Below are positions 57,940-64,000 of a stretch of 64,000 nucleotides of DNA, piece by piece. The DNA comes from Polaromonas sp. Its GTDB lineage: Bacteria > Pseudomonadota > Gammaproteobacteria > Burkholderiales > Burkholderiaceae_C. Made by a program: the position numbers and the translations under genes. The notes under the pieces are model-generated. The model did not search any database. It worked only from the letters and a program-made list of their open reading frames with translations, and had not been told where the DNA came from. Where the stretch lies: assembly GCA_013298945.1 (NCBI GenBank), contig JAAFJR010000001.1:620001-684000 (forward strand), read 5' to 3'. Each line of letters begins with the position of its first letter. The stretch's first letter is position 1.

Positions 57940-59355
57940 TTAAATCAACGCTACCGCCTGTTGCGCACTGCGCACCGCGCCCTCTAGCGTGGCTGGATAA
58001 GGCCCAGCGACATAATCGCCACAAACCAGCAAACCGGGGGCGATTTGGTTACTTGGGCGCTGCAAACCCGGGGTGCAGGCGAAGGTGGCGCGTTTTTCTA
58101 CGATGGTTTGGATGGGTTGCAGGTCTGGCAGATTCAGCTGGGTTTTGCCTTGTTCGATCACGCGGTTTTGTAAGTCCAAACGCTCGCCTTGGCTTGCGCT
58201 AATGACGAAAGCGAGCAAGCCTTGCTCGCCGCCGATCTGCCCACGGTCAAAGACGAACTGTGCGGGTTGCTGTGCGTCAACGCCAGTGTCACTTCGCAAA
58301 GCCAGCATAGGCAGCGGCAACTTTGCGCCTTTTGAATAAGCATAAACCGTGGCAATCGCTTCATAGCGTAGCGCTTTGACGCTTTTTTGCCAATCTTGCA
58401 CCTCGCGGCGCAATAAATGCTCTAGCTCTTTTGCTATATTATTAGTAGCTGTGTAGGCAATATTTACGCCAGCTAAAGCCATATTTGAGGGTGAACCAGC
58501 CAATATCACAGCATCAAAAGTCTGCTGCACCGTTGTGGCATTCACTTGCCAACCCGCTTTGGTGTAATCTAAGCGCTCAACCCGTTCCCCCAGCAGCACT
58601 TTGCCGCCATTTTTGACCAACCAAGCAGCCGCAGGGTGAGGGAAGAGATTGGACAAATCGCGTTTTGGGATCAATAAATTGGCGCTGCCGAAAGTGGTTT
58701 TTGAGTCAATCTGAACGCTGGGGCTGAACATCGCGTCTTGCAGCACCCGCAGAAAAACTTGCGCGCTGGCTTCCGCCATGGGCGTGTTGAGTGCGGACAG
58801 GCATAGCGGTTCTATCAGTTCCGCCATTACGCGGGGGGTGATTTTGGGTGTGGAGCATACACACAGTTGTAACACGCTCAATGCTGCAGAGCAGATGAAG
58901 CCGTCCCGCTGCCAGTTTGATGCCGCCCGCAAAAGCGCCAGTTTGTCGCCCCAAGTCCAGCCTTTAGCCGTAGCAATGCCCCAAGCGGCGTCTAGCCCGA
59001 CGACCCACGGCGTGGGCCAATCGGGGAGTTTTAGCCCAGTTTTGTCTGGGAATTGCATCGTCAGCGGCATCCGTAGCAGCGCGTTTTCAAGGTTCACGCC
59101 GACGGTTTGCATCAGTTTTAGCGTTTCAGAATACGCGCCAATCAAGATGTGCTGGCCATTGTCCAACGATACGGGTGTGCCGTCTGGCAGGGTGCTAGAG
59201 TGTGAGCCAGAGACGACTCTAGCCCTTCCACCTAAAGCGTGAGATGCTTCGAAAACTGTAGCGTGGTGGCCAGCTTGCGTCGCATAAATGGCCGCCGCCA
59301 TGCCCGCCCAGCCGCCGCCTACGATGGCGATTTTTTTAGGTGAAAAGTTGGTCAC
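57940..59355 (-). CDS. hpnE: hydroxysqualene dehydroxylase HpnE
   Basis: This 471-aa FAD-dependent amine-oxidase-fold enzyme makes the last step to squalene in the HpnCDE route (presqualene diphosphate, then hydroxysqualene, then squalene). The N-terminal FAD-binding fold is IAIVGGGWAGMAAAIYATQAG with ASHALGGRAR, and the C-terminal flavin motif VCGDYVAGPYPATLEGAVRSA. A segment at about 290-307 (MALAGVNIAYTATNNIA) comes from PR copy 13. hpnD lies 4 bp upstream, in the same transcript. Its product would feed hopanoid synthesis; a squalene-hopene cyclase gene is not in the window. Confidence 0.9.
   Translation of the reverse strand: MTNFSPKKIAIVGGGWAGMAAAIYATQAGHHATVFEASHALGGRARVVSGSHSSTLPDGTPVSLDNGQHILIGAYSETLKLMQTVGVNLENALLRMPLTMQFPDKTGLKLPDWPTPWVVGLDAAWGIATAKGWTWGDKLALLRAASNWQRDGFICSAALSVLQLCVCSTPKITPRVMAELIEPLCLSALNTPMAEASAQVFLRVLQDAMFSPSVQIDSKTTFGSANLLIPKRDLSNLFPHPAAAWLVKNGGKVLLGERVERLDYTKAGWQVNATTVQQTFDAVILAGSPSNMALAGVNIAYTATNNIAKELEHLLRREVQDWQKSVKALRYEAIATVYAYSKGAKLPLPMLALRSDTGVDAQQPAQFVFDRGQIGGEQGLLAFVISASQGERLDLQNRVIEQGKTQLNLPDLQPIQTIVEKRATFACTPGLQRPSNQIAPGLLVCGDYVAGPYPATLEGAVRSAQQAVALI
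58433..58486 (+). repeat. PR repeat copy 13, inside hpnE
   Basis: Plus-strand forward copy: GCTATattattaGTAGC, GTGTAGGCAATATTTACGCC, AGCTAAAGCCATATTT. hpnE reads the other strand (NMALAGVNIAYTA). Its antisense frame matches copies 7 and 11, and TAC replaces the TAA stop. Confidence 0.8.
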
Positions 59356-59359
59356 GACT

Positions 59360-60220
59360 TTAGACTCGCCCTAAAGCCTGAACTTTCCACGCTAGCCACA
59401 TTTTGCGCAGCGGCGTGAGCTTGATACGCTGCGTCATCACCTCAAAGTTATCGCGCTCAATCTCGCGCAGCAGGCTGCGGTAAATGCTGGCCATCATCAA
59501 ACCGGGTTTTTGGGCACGAAAGTCAGCCAGCGGCAGCATCAGCATGGCTTCGTCATACAAAGCATGTGCTCGCTGCGCTTGGAAAGACATCAACAAGGCA
59601 AATCGACTCTGGAAGTCGGGCTGCACTGTTTTGGCATCATATTTCAGCAGCTCGTGCGCTTTCACGTCAAATTGCTGCAGCTCGTTCATAGGCAGGTAAA
59701 TGCGTCCGCGTTGTGCATCTTCACCCACGTCGCGAATGATGTTGGTCAGCTGGAAAGCCTGCCCCAGCTTGTGCGCGTATTCGGTCGTTTTCGGGTCAGT
59801 TTGCCCAAAAATCTTAGCCGCTACCTCACCCACCACGCCCGCGACTAGGTGGCAATAGCGCTGTAAATTCGGGTAATCCAAGTAGCGCGATTGGTTCAAA
59901 TCCATCTGGCAGCCTTCAATGACTGCCTGCAAATGGCGCTCTTCAATGCCGTAAGTGGCAGTCAGCGGCATCAGCGCCTTCATCACCGGGTGGGAGGGGT
60001 TGCCGGCAAACGCCTTGCTCACCTCTGCCTGCCACCAAGCCAGCTTTGTAGCCGCCACGCCGTGGTCAATAGCGTCATCCACAACATCATCCACCTCTCG
60101 GCAAAACGCGTAAAAAGCCGTAATCGCCGCCCGGCGGGCTTTTGGCAAGAATAGAAAAGCGTAATAAAAACTGCTGCCAGAAGCGGCAGCTTTGTCTTGG
60201 ACGTATTGCTCAGGGGTCAT
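59360..60220 (-). CDS. hpnD: presqualene diphosphate synthase HpnD
   Basis: This 286-aa squalene/phytoene synthase-family enzyme joins two farnesyl diphosphates to presqualene diphosphate. Asp-rich motifs are DDVVDDAIDHG (first) and NIIRDVGEDAQRGRIYLP (second), which bind Mg-diphosphate. YYAFLFLPKARRAAITAFYAFCREV is typical. hpnE starts 4 bp after it. Upstream, 126 bp with PR copy 14 separate it from the DUF6161-like gene. Confidence 0.9.
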   Translation of the reverse strand: MTPEQYVQDKAAASGSSFYYAFLFLPKARRAAITAFYAFCREVDDVVDDAIDHGVAATKLAWWQAEVSKAFAGNPSHPVMKALMPLTATYGIEERHLQAVIEGCQMDLNQSRYLDYPNLQRYCHLVAGVVGEVAAKIFGQTDPKTTEYAHKLGQAFQLTNIIRDVGEDAQRGRIYLPMNELQQFDVKAHELLKYDAKTVQPDFQSRFALLMSFQAQRAHALYDEAMLMLPLADFRAQKPGLMMASIYRSLLREIERDNFEVMTQRIKLTPLRKMWLAWKVQALGRV

Positions 60221-60277
60221 GGGCTGTATTGTTACACTGAATTTGAAAGTCGAATATTTTTGGGTTTGTTTATGTTT

Positions 60278-60332
60278 GCTATAAATAAAATAGCTGCTTA
60301 GTCAATAAATACGCCAGCTGTATGCCAATTTA
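60278..60332 (+). repeat. PR repeat copy 14, between hpnD and the DUF6161-like gene
   Basis: GCTATaaataaaATAGC, GCTTAGTCAATAAATACGCC, AGCTGTATGCCAATTT, with TAG at the fixed position. It lies 14 bp from the 3' end of the DUF6161-like gene. Confidence 0.85.
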
Positions 60333-60346
60333 CTCGAAATTTTAGA

Positions 60347-61573
60347 TTAACTCTTTGGGCTTCGAGATAAAAATTCTAGAAAAGATGGCGGAATGCCTTC
60401 ATCTTTGACAATTCCATCTGAAGCTGGACGGAATAGGGCTTTTAGTATGAGTTGTCGATCTTCATTCGAAGACAATCGATCTCCCTCAATCAGAGATAAA
60501 TAAGTTTTTACCATGACAACTCTTTCATCCGCATCTGATGCAAGATGTAGATTGCTCAAGAACATCCTAACAACTAGGCGAACTGCCCAGATTGCGAACA
60601 ATCCAATTAGCGCTATTAGAGCAACTCGCCAACTTTCAAGCGTCGTATTCGAAGTTGTGTTCGATAACAAGTTACCGATTAGCCAATACAAAAACAAACC
60701 TGAACAACCTATGCCAATGAACGAAAAAATACCGGCAATCCAAGAGTTCTTAACATGCTTATTGTGCTTGTCTTTCCAGTACTCAGCTGGAGAACGAAGA
60801 GCCAATTCTTCGCGGAATGTTTTCCTGAGTGTTTCTAATTCATTGCTGTGAGTTTCTATGAGTTCAGCAAATGTAGTATTTCTCTTTTCTTGAGCATTAT
60901 CAAAACTTTTAATTTGTTCAATTGATGAGAGATTAATTTTTTCACTAGTCTCTGCATAATTGCGATGCAAATCTTCGTAAGCAGTTGTTTTTTCACCTAA
61001 TAATACTTCAGTTTTACCTCGGAGCTGTTCGTAGGCGGCCTCTGCAGCATTTTTTCGGCCTTTAGGTGATGCTTGAATAATATTAAATTTTTCTATTAAA
61101 CCTTCAATAATCCCTTGCCATGCAAATATGGTTTGTGGCTGAATGGGATATCCTTGTGGGGGTGGATAAAAAGCACTAACAAAATAGCTCGCTGCTTCTG
61201 GATTTTGTTCAGTTTTGTAAGCCTCAATACGCTTCCCGAGCGTAGAAGTGGAGTGAGGTAGCTTCAAACTAATATATATATTTCGTAAAGAACCCTGAAT
61301 ATCATTCAAGCAGTCTTGAAATTGTGTTGGATGATTGGCTTTATATTGATGAGCTTGATTAATAGAGTTATTTACATTATTGAACTGACTTATGATATTT
61401 TTAATGCCTTGCACGTGATGTTGGTTATTTTGTAGCCATGCCCAGAAAGTAATCTCTGTTTGTACAAAAATACTGATTTGATCGAGTGATTTAGGCGAAA
61501 ACCCGCCACCATTTTCTAAAAACATTAAGGTAAATAATGACTCGGCAGGGGTAGAGCTATTTGAAGTATTCAT
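60347..61573 (-). CDS. DUF6161-like coiled-coil membrane protein
   Basis: This 408-aa protein has no assigned function. The N-terminal part is helical and Gln/Asn-rich (about 40-110). A coiled coil follows (about 190-270, EKINLSSIEQIKSFDNAQEKR and later). Two membrane helices (IAGIFSFIGIGCSGLFLYWLIG; WRVALIALIGLFAIWAVRLVV, about 283-345) precede a conserved C-terminus with HLASDADERVVMVKTYLSLI and ILKALFRPASDGIVKDEGIPPS, which I recognise, with moderate certainty, as DUF6161. It is much more AT-rich than the flanking hpn genes and splits hpnC from hpnD, both signs of acquisition. Repeats sit on both sides. Confidence 0.65.
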   Translation of the reverse strand: MNTSNSSTPAESLFTLMFLENGGGFSPKSLDQISIFVQTEITFWAWLQNNQHHVQGIKNIISQFNNVNNSINQAHQYKANHPTQFQDCLNDIQGSLRNIYISLKLPHSTSTLGKRIEAYKTEQNPEAASYFVSAFYPPPQGYPIQPQTIFAWQGIIEGLIEKFNIIQASPKGRKNAAEAAYEQLRGKTEVLLGEKTTAYEDLHRNYAETSEKINLSSIEQIKSFDNAQEKRNTTFAELIETHSNELETLRKTFREELALRSPAEYWKDKHNKHVKNSWIAGIFSFIGIGCSGLFLYWLIGNLLSNTTSNTTLESWRVALIALIGLFAIWAVRLVVRMFLSNLHLASDADERVVMVKTYLSLIEGDRLSSNEDRQLILKALFRPASDGIVKDEGIPPSFLEFLSRSPKS

Positions 61574-61610
61574 GGTTTTAAATTTATTTATTGTTCAGTA
61601 TACAGAAATC

Positions 61611-61685
61611 GGGGTCAGAGTCGAATTTCGAACATGATAATTTGTCGCCGATTGAGGAATTGTCCTGAATTCGAATCTGACCCCC
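61611..61685 (+). repeat. GGGGTCAGAGTC palindrome, copy 3 (head of composite unit 3)
   Basis: GGGGTCAGAGTCGAATTTCGA pairs with TGAATTCGAATCTGACCCC. It is closely similar to copy 1 but with G/C changes in both arms that keep pairing (TCGAATT/AATTCGA against TCCAATT/AATTGGA). This compensatory change suggests the structure matters. Confidence 0.75.
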
Positions 61686-61699
61686 ATTTCTTTTCGTTT

Positions 61700-61817
61700 A
61701 CTGGTAGAAGCTTCACTCGATCGCTAACTATCAAATGAAAAATCCCCTATCACCCGGTGGGGTGAGAGGGGTTGGGGGTGAGCGGGGGGATCAAGCTAGC
61801 TTACGCGGCTAGAAAAT
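61700..61817 (+). repeat. middle part of composite intergenic unit 3
   Basis: CTGGTAGAAGCTTCACTCGA is followed by the hairpin CCCCTaTCACCC/GGGTGAgAGGGG (61744-61771) and a G-rich tract. The 307-bp gap between the DUF6161-like gene and hpnC is this unit and little else. Confidence 0.6.
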
Positions 61818-61871
61818 GCTATAAAATTAATAGCTTCTTAGACAATAAATACGCCGGCTAGAGGCATATTT
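61818..61871 (+). repeat. PR repeat copy 15, tail of composite unit 3
   Basis: GCTATaaaattaATAGC, TTCTTAGACAATAAATACGCC, GGCTAGAGGCATATTT, then AACCCTCT as after copy 10. It is 9 bp from the 3' end of hpnC. TAG is at the fixed position. Confidence 0.85.
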
Positions 61872-61880
61872 AACCCTCTT

Positions 61881-62732
61881 TTACATCCAAAGCGCCCGCC
61901 ACCCAATCACCACATAATCCAGCTTCGTAAGCTTGGGGCGTTTCACCAGCATGGCGTAATCTAAGGCTTTGATTTTGTCCAAAATGCGCAATCCGCCTTG
62001 CACGACGAATCTGAGCTCCCAGCCGGCTCTACCGGGGATTAGGTGCACTAATTTAGAGCCTTTTTTCATCATTACCAGCGTATTTACTGCCTGAGCAGCT
62101 ATTAATTTTGTAGTATTTTCGGTTTGCCGTAATGCTGTTAAATCTGCTTTTGTCACTTTGTACGCTGCGCAGGCGTCTTCTGGCAGGTAAAAGCGGCCAC
62201 GTGGGATGTCTTGGCTCAGGTCTTGCCAAAAATTGATAAGTTGAAGGGCGGTGCAGATGTGGTCGCTGTAGCGCAGTGCCGCGTCGTCGGCGATGCCGTA
62301 GAGGTGCAGCAGCAGGCGGCCTACGGGGTTGGCGGAGCGGGTGCAGTAGTCGTGCAATTCGGCCTCGGTTGCGTAGCCTGCGCCGTCGCGGGTTTTGCGG
62401 ATGTCTTGCTCAAAGGCGCTGAGTAAATCTTCTAAGTGGTTGATGGGTATAGAGAATTTAGTGATTGCAGATGCTAGCGGCTTAAAAATATGCGGCCAGC
62501 GGGATGATGTGGATTCGGTTTTGGCTGCCAACAGCAAGTCGCTGCGAAAGGCTGCCAAGTCGTCTAAACGCTGCTGCGGCGTGGCGTCGCCTTCGTCGGC
62601 CAGATCGTCCGCCGTGCGCGCAAACCAGTAAATCGCGGTGATAGCAGTGCGCAAATGGGGTGGGCATAGCCAGCTGGCGACGGGAAAGTTCTCGTAATGG
62701 GTGATTTCTTGGGCGGATTGCGGAGCGGACAT
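61881..62732 (-). CDS. hpnC: hydroxysqualene synthase HpnC
   Basis: This 283-aa squalene-synthase-family enzyme converts presqualene diphosphate to hydroxysqualene in the HpnCDE route. Asp-rich motifs are FARTADDLADEGD and FWQDLSQDIPRGRFYLPEDA. It is the first hpn gene in transcription order and is separated from hpnD by the DUF6161-like insertion. Residues about 208-222 (TTKLIAAQAVNTLVM) come from PR copy 16 in frame. It is divergent from tRNA-Leu(UAG). Confidence 0.9.
   Translation of the reverse strand: MSAPQSAQEITHYENFPVASWLCPPHLRTAITAIYWFARTADDLADEGDATPQQRLDDLAAFRSDLLLAAKTESTSSRWPHIFKPLASAITKFSIPINHLEDLLSAFEQDIRKTRDGAGYATEAELHDYCTRSANPVGRLLLHLYGIADDAALRYSDHICTALQLINFWQDLSQDIPRGRFYLPEDACAAYKVTKADLTALRQTENTTKLIAAQAVNTLVMMKKGSKLVHLIPGRAGWELRFVVQGGLRILDKIKALDYAMLVKRPKLTKLDYVVIGWRALWM
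62070..62113 (-). repeat. PR repeat copy 16, in frame inside hpnC
   Basis: Along the hpnC coding strand it is forward: ATAGCTGCTCAGGCAGTAAA, TACGCTGG. The frame (LIAAQAVNTL) is the same as in copies 1, 2 and 8, with CAG at the stop position. Its right end is eroded. Confidence 0.7.
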
Positions 62733-62747
62733 AACGATAGTTTAATC

Positions 62748-62781
62748 AGGTTAAAATAGAAGGCTTACCAATTTTGAAATG
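62748..62781 (+). promoter_or_regulatory. candidate promoter region for tRNA-Leu(UAG) and tig
   Basis: TAAAAT (62752-62757) is followed by AGAAGGCTTACCAATTTTGAAA, about 85% identical to the block upstream of ndk (15480-15514). The likely start lies just after it. No convincing -35 box. Confidence 0.4.
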
Positions 62782-62825
62782 CGGTTTGGAGCGATTCAAA
62801 CGGCGATTGATGTGAGTTTTTCGAT

Positions 62826-62912
62826 GCGCGGGTGGCGAAATTGGTAGACGCACCAGGTTTAGGTCCTGACGTCCGCAAGGATGTGGGGGTTCGAGTCCCC
62901 CCCCGCGCACCA
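62826..62912 (+). tRNA. tRNA-Leu, anticodon UAG
   Basis: The 87-nt cloverleaf has a perfect 7-bp acceptor stem (GCGCGGG with CCCGCGC), discriminator A and encoded CCA. The anticodon stem CCAGG/CCTG-like arms hold the loop TTTAGGT, with TAG at 62860-62862. The long variable arm (GACGTCCGCAAGGATGT) marks class II. It reads CUA/CUN leucine codons. tig starts 39 bp downstream. Confidence 0.96.
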
Positions 62913-62950
62913 TCGATAAACTGTTTTTTGACTTTATAAGTGAGACCGAC

Positions 62951-64000
62951 ATGGCTGTGACTGTTGAAACCCTAGAGAAATTAGAGCGCAAAATCGTTTT
63001 GTCGCTGCCAACCAGCGTGATTGCCAATGAAGTGGATGCACGCCTGAAAAAGCTGGCGAAAAGCGTCAAGATGAATGGTTTCCGCCCAGGCAAAGTGCCT
63101 ATGAATGTGGTGGCGCAGCAATATGGTTATTCTGTTCACTACGAAGTGATGAATGACAAAGTGGGCGAGGCTTTTGCCGTCGCTGCTAACGAGGCAAAAC
63201 TGCGCGTAGCCGGCCAACCTAAAATCACAGAAAACGAAGCTGGCGCTGAAGGCCAAATGACGTTTGACGCGGTGTTTGAAGTGTTCCCAGAAGTGAAAAT
63301 CGCTGATTTAAGCACCGCTGAAGTTGAAAAATACTCTGCTGAAGTAACAGATGCTGCGATTGACAAAACACTGGATATTTTGCGTAAACAACGCCGTACT
63401 TTTGCACAGCGCGCCATCGACGCACCTGCGCAAGACGGCGACCGCGCAACGGTTGACTTTGAAGGCAAGATCGACGGCGAAGTGTTCGCTGGCGGCAAGG
63501 CTGAGGCTTACCAATTCATCGTTGGCGATGGCCAGATGTTGAAAGAATTTGAAGAAGCCACACGTGGCATGAAGTCTGGCGAAAGCAAGACTTTCCCATT
63601 GGCTTTCCCAGCGGACTACCATGGCAAAGACGTGGCAGGCAAAACTGCAGACTTCATGCTCACCATCAAGAAGCTAGAAGCCGCGCATTTGCCAGAAGTG
63701 AACGATGCATTGGCAAAGTCACTCGGTATTGCAGATGCAACCGTGGCAGGTTTGCGTTCAGACATCAAGAAAAACCTTGAGCGTGAAGTCAAAGCACGTT
63801 TGCTGGCTAAAAACAAGCAATCCGTGATGGATGCTTTGGTTGCCAAGGCAGAGTTGGATTTGCCAAAAGCCAGCGTGAAAGCTGAGCTGGATCGCATGGT
63901 TGAAGGCGCACGTGCTGATTTGAAGCAGCGAGGCATCAAAGATTTCGACAAAATGCCTATTCCTGAAGATATTTTCCAGCCACAAGCAGAGCGCCGTGTG
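62951..64000 (+). CDS. tig: trigger factor, 5' part
   Basis: This is a ribosome-bound chaperone and peptidyl-prolyl isomerase. 350 codons are in the window and the frame runs off the end without a stop. The N-terminal ribosome-binding domain has the MNGFRPGKVPMNVVAQQYG signature. The FKBP-type PPIase domain lies at about 160-240 (DGDRATVDFEGKIDGEVFAGG, then FPADYHGKDVAGKTADF). Part of the C-terminal helical chaperone domain follows. tig usually precedes clpP-clpX-lon, presumably just outside the window. Confidence 0.95.
   Translation, partial: MAVTVETLEKLERKIVLSLPTSVIANEVDARLKKLAKSVKMNGFRPGKVPMNVVAQQYGYSVHYEVMNDKVGEAFAVAANEAKLRVAGQPKITENEAGAEGQMTFDAVFEVFPEVKIADLSTAEVEKYSAEVTDAAIDKTLDILRKQRRTFAQRAIDAPAQDGDRATVDFEGKIDGEVFAGGKAEAYQFIVGDGQMLKEFEEATRGMKSGESKTFPLAFPADYHGKDVAGKTADFMLTIKKLEAAHLPEVNDALAKSLGIADATVAGLRSDIKKNLEREVKARLLAKNKQSVMDALVAKAELDLPKASVKAELDRMVEGARADLKQRGIKDFDKMPIPEDIFQPQAERRV

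Noticed and set aside
53194-61871. The dispersed repeats as a CRISPR array
   Set aside because: Copies are separated by kilobases and whole genes, vary in sequence and orientation, and there are no regular spacers or cas genes.
50632-62732. The minus-strand region as a prophage or genomic island
   Set aside because: Most of its genes (gdhA, hemH, hpnCDE, ABC exporter) are ordinary chromosomal genes. No integrase, phage gene or flanking att repeat was seen; only single genes look acquired.

Overview
The window is a piece of a betaproteobacterial chromosome of the order Burkholderiales. The gene orders sucA-sucB-lpdA-zapE, ndk-rlmN-pilF-rodZ-ispG-hisS-yfgM-bamB-der-hfq-hflX-hflK-hflC and rpsO-pnp-qor-tpiA-secG-tRNA-nuoA-N are typical of that order. 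A short ATAGC/GCCGGC repeat like those of Comamonadaceae points to that family or a close relative. Base composition looks near 50% GC, low for the family. Species cannot be named from sequence alone.

Layout. 1-7328: 3' end of a PhoR-type sensor kinase, then the 2-oxoglutarate dehydrogenase complex (sucA, sucB, lpdA) and zapE. 7325-13038: a charged exported protein, a PP2C phosphatase, a DinG-type helicase, and bamD divergent from rluD. 13234-24937: scpB, rluB, ndk, rlmN, pilF, rodZ, ispG, hisS, yfgM, bamB and der, covering chromosome segregation, rRNA modification, cell shape, isoprenoid synthesis, translation and outer-membrane assembly. 25231-29064: hfq-hflX-hflK-hflC. 29203-34405: rpsO, pnp, a quinone oxidoreductase, tpiA, secG and tRNA-Leu(GAG). 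34484-49139: all 14 subunits of respiratory complex I (nuoA-N), followed by DUF2818, Nudix and DUF1178 genes. 50632-62732: an accessory-rich stretch mostly on the minus strand: glutamate dehydrogenase, a PIN-toxin remnant, a solitary GC-rich ORF that looks like an integron gene cassette, an MsbA-like ABC exporter, ferrochelatase, and a squalene/hopanoid precursor cluster (hpnC, hpnD, hpnE) interrupted by a DUF6161-like membrane protein gene. 62826-64000: tRNA-Leu(UAG) and the 5' part of trigger factor.

The most unusual feature is a dispersed repeat of about 55 bp, here called PR, with 16 recognisable copies. Nine lie between genes, but seven lie inside or overlap protein-coding genes (sucB, an exported protein's signal peptide, the last codons of tpiA, nuoG, an ABC exporter, hpnE, hpnC). 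They are always read in the same frame for a given orientation. The stop codon present at a fixed place in many intergenic copies is altered in the coding copies, or is used as the gene's own stop (tpiA). This resembles the behaviour of Rickettsia palindromic elements. Three PR copies also form the tail of a composite intergenic unit that starts with a GGGGTCAGAGTC-type palindrome.

No CRISPR array, complete insertion sequence, integrase or prophage was seen. Gene functions are assigned from recognised family motifs. Statements about the repeat, the gene cassette and regulatory sites are inferences from sequence pattern.
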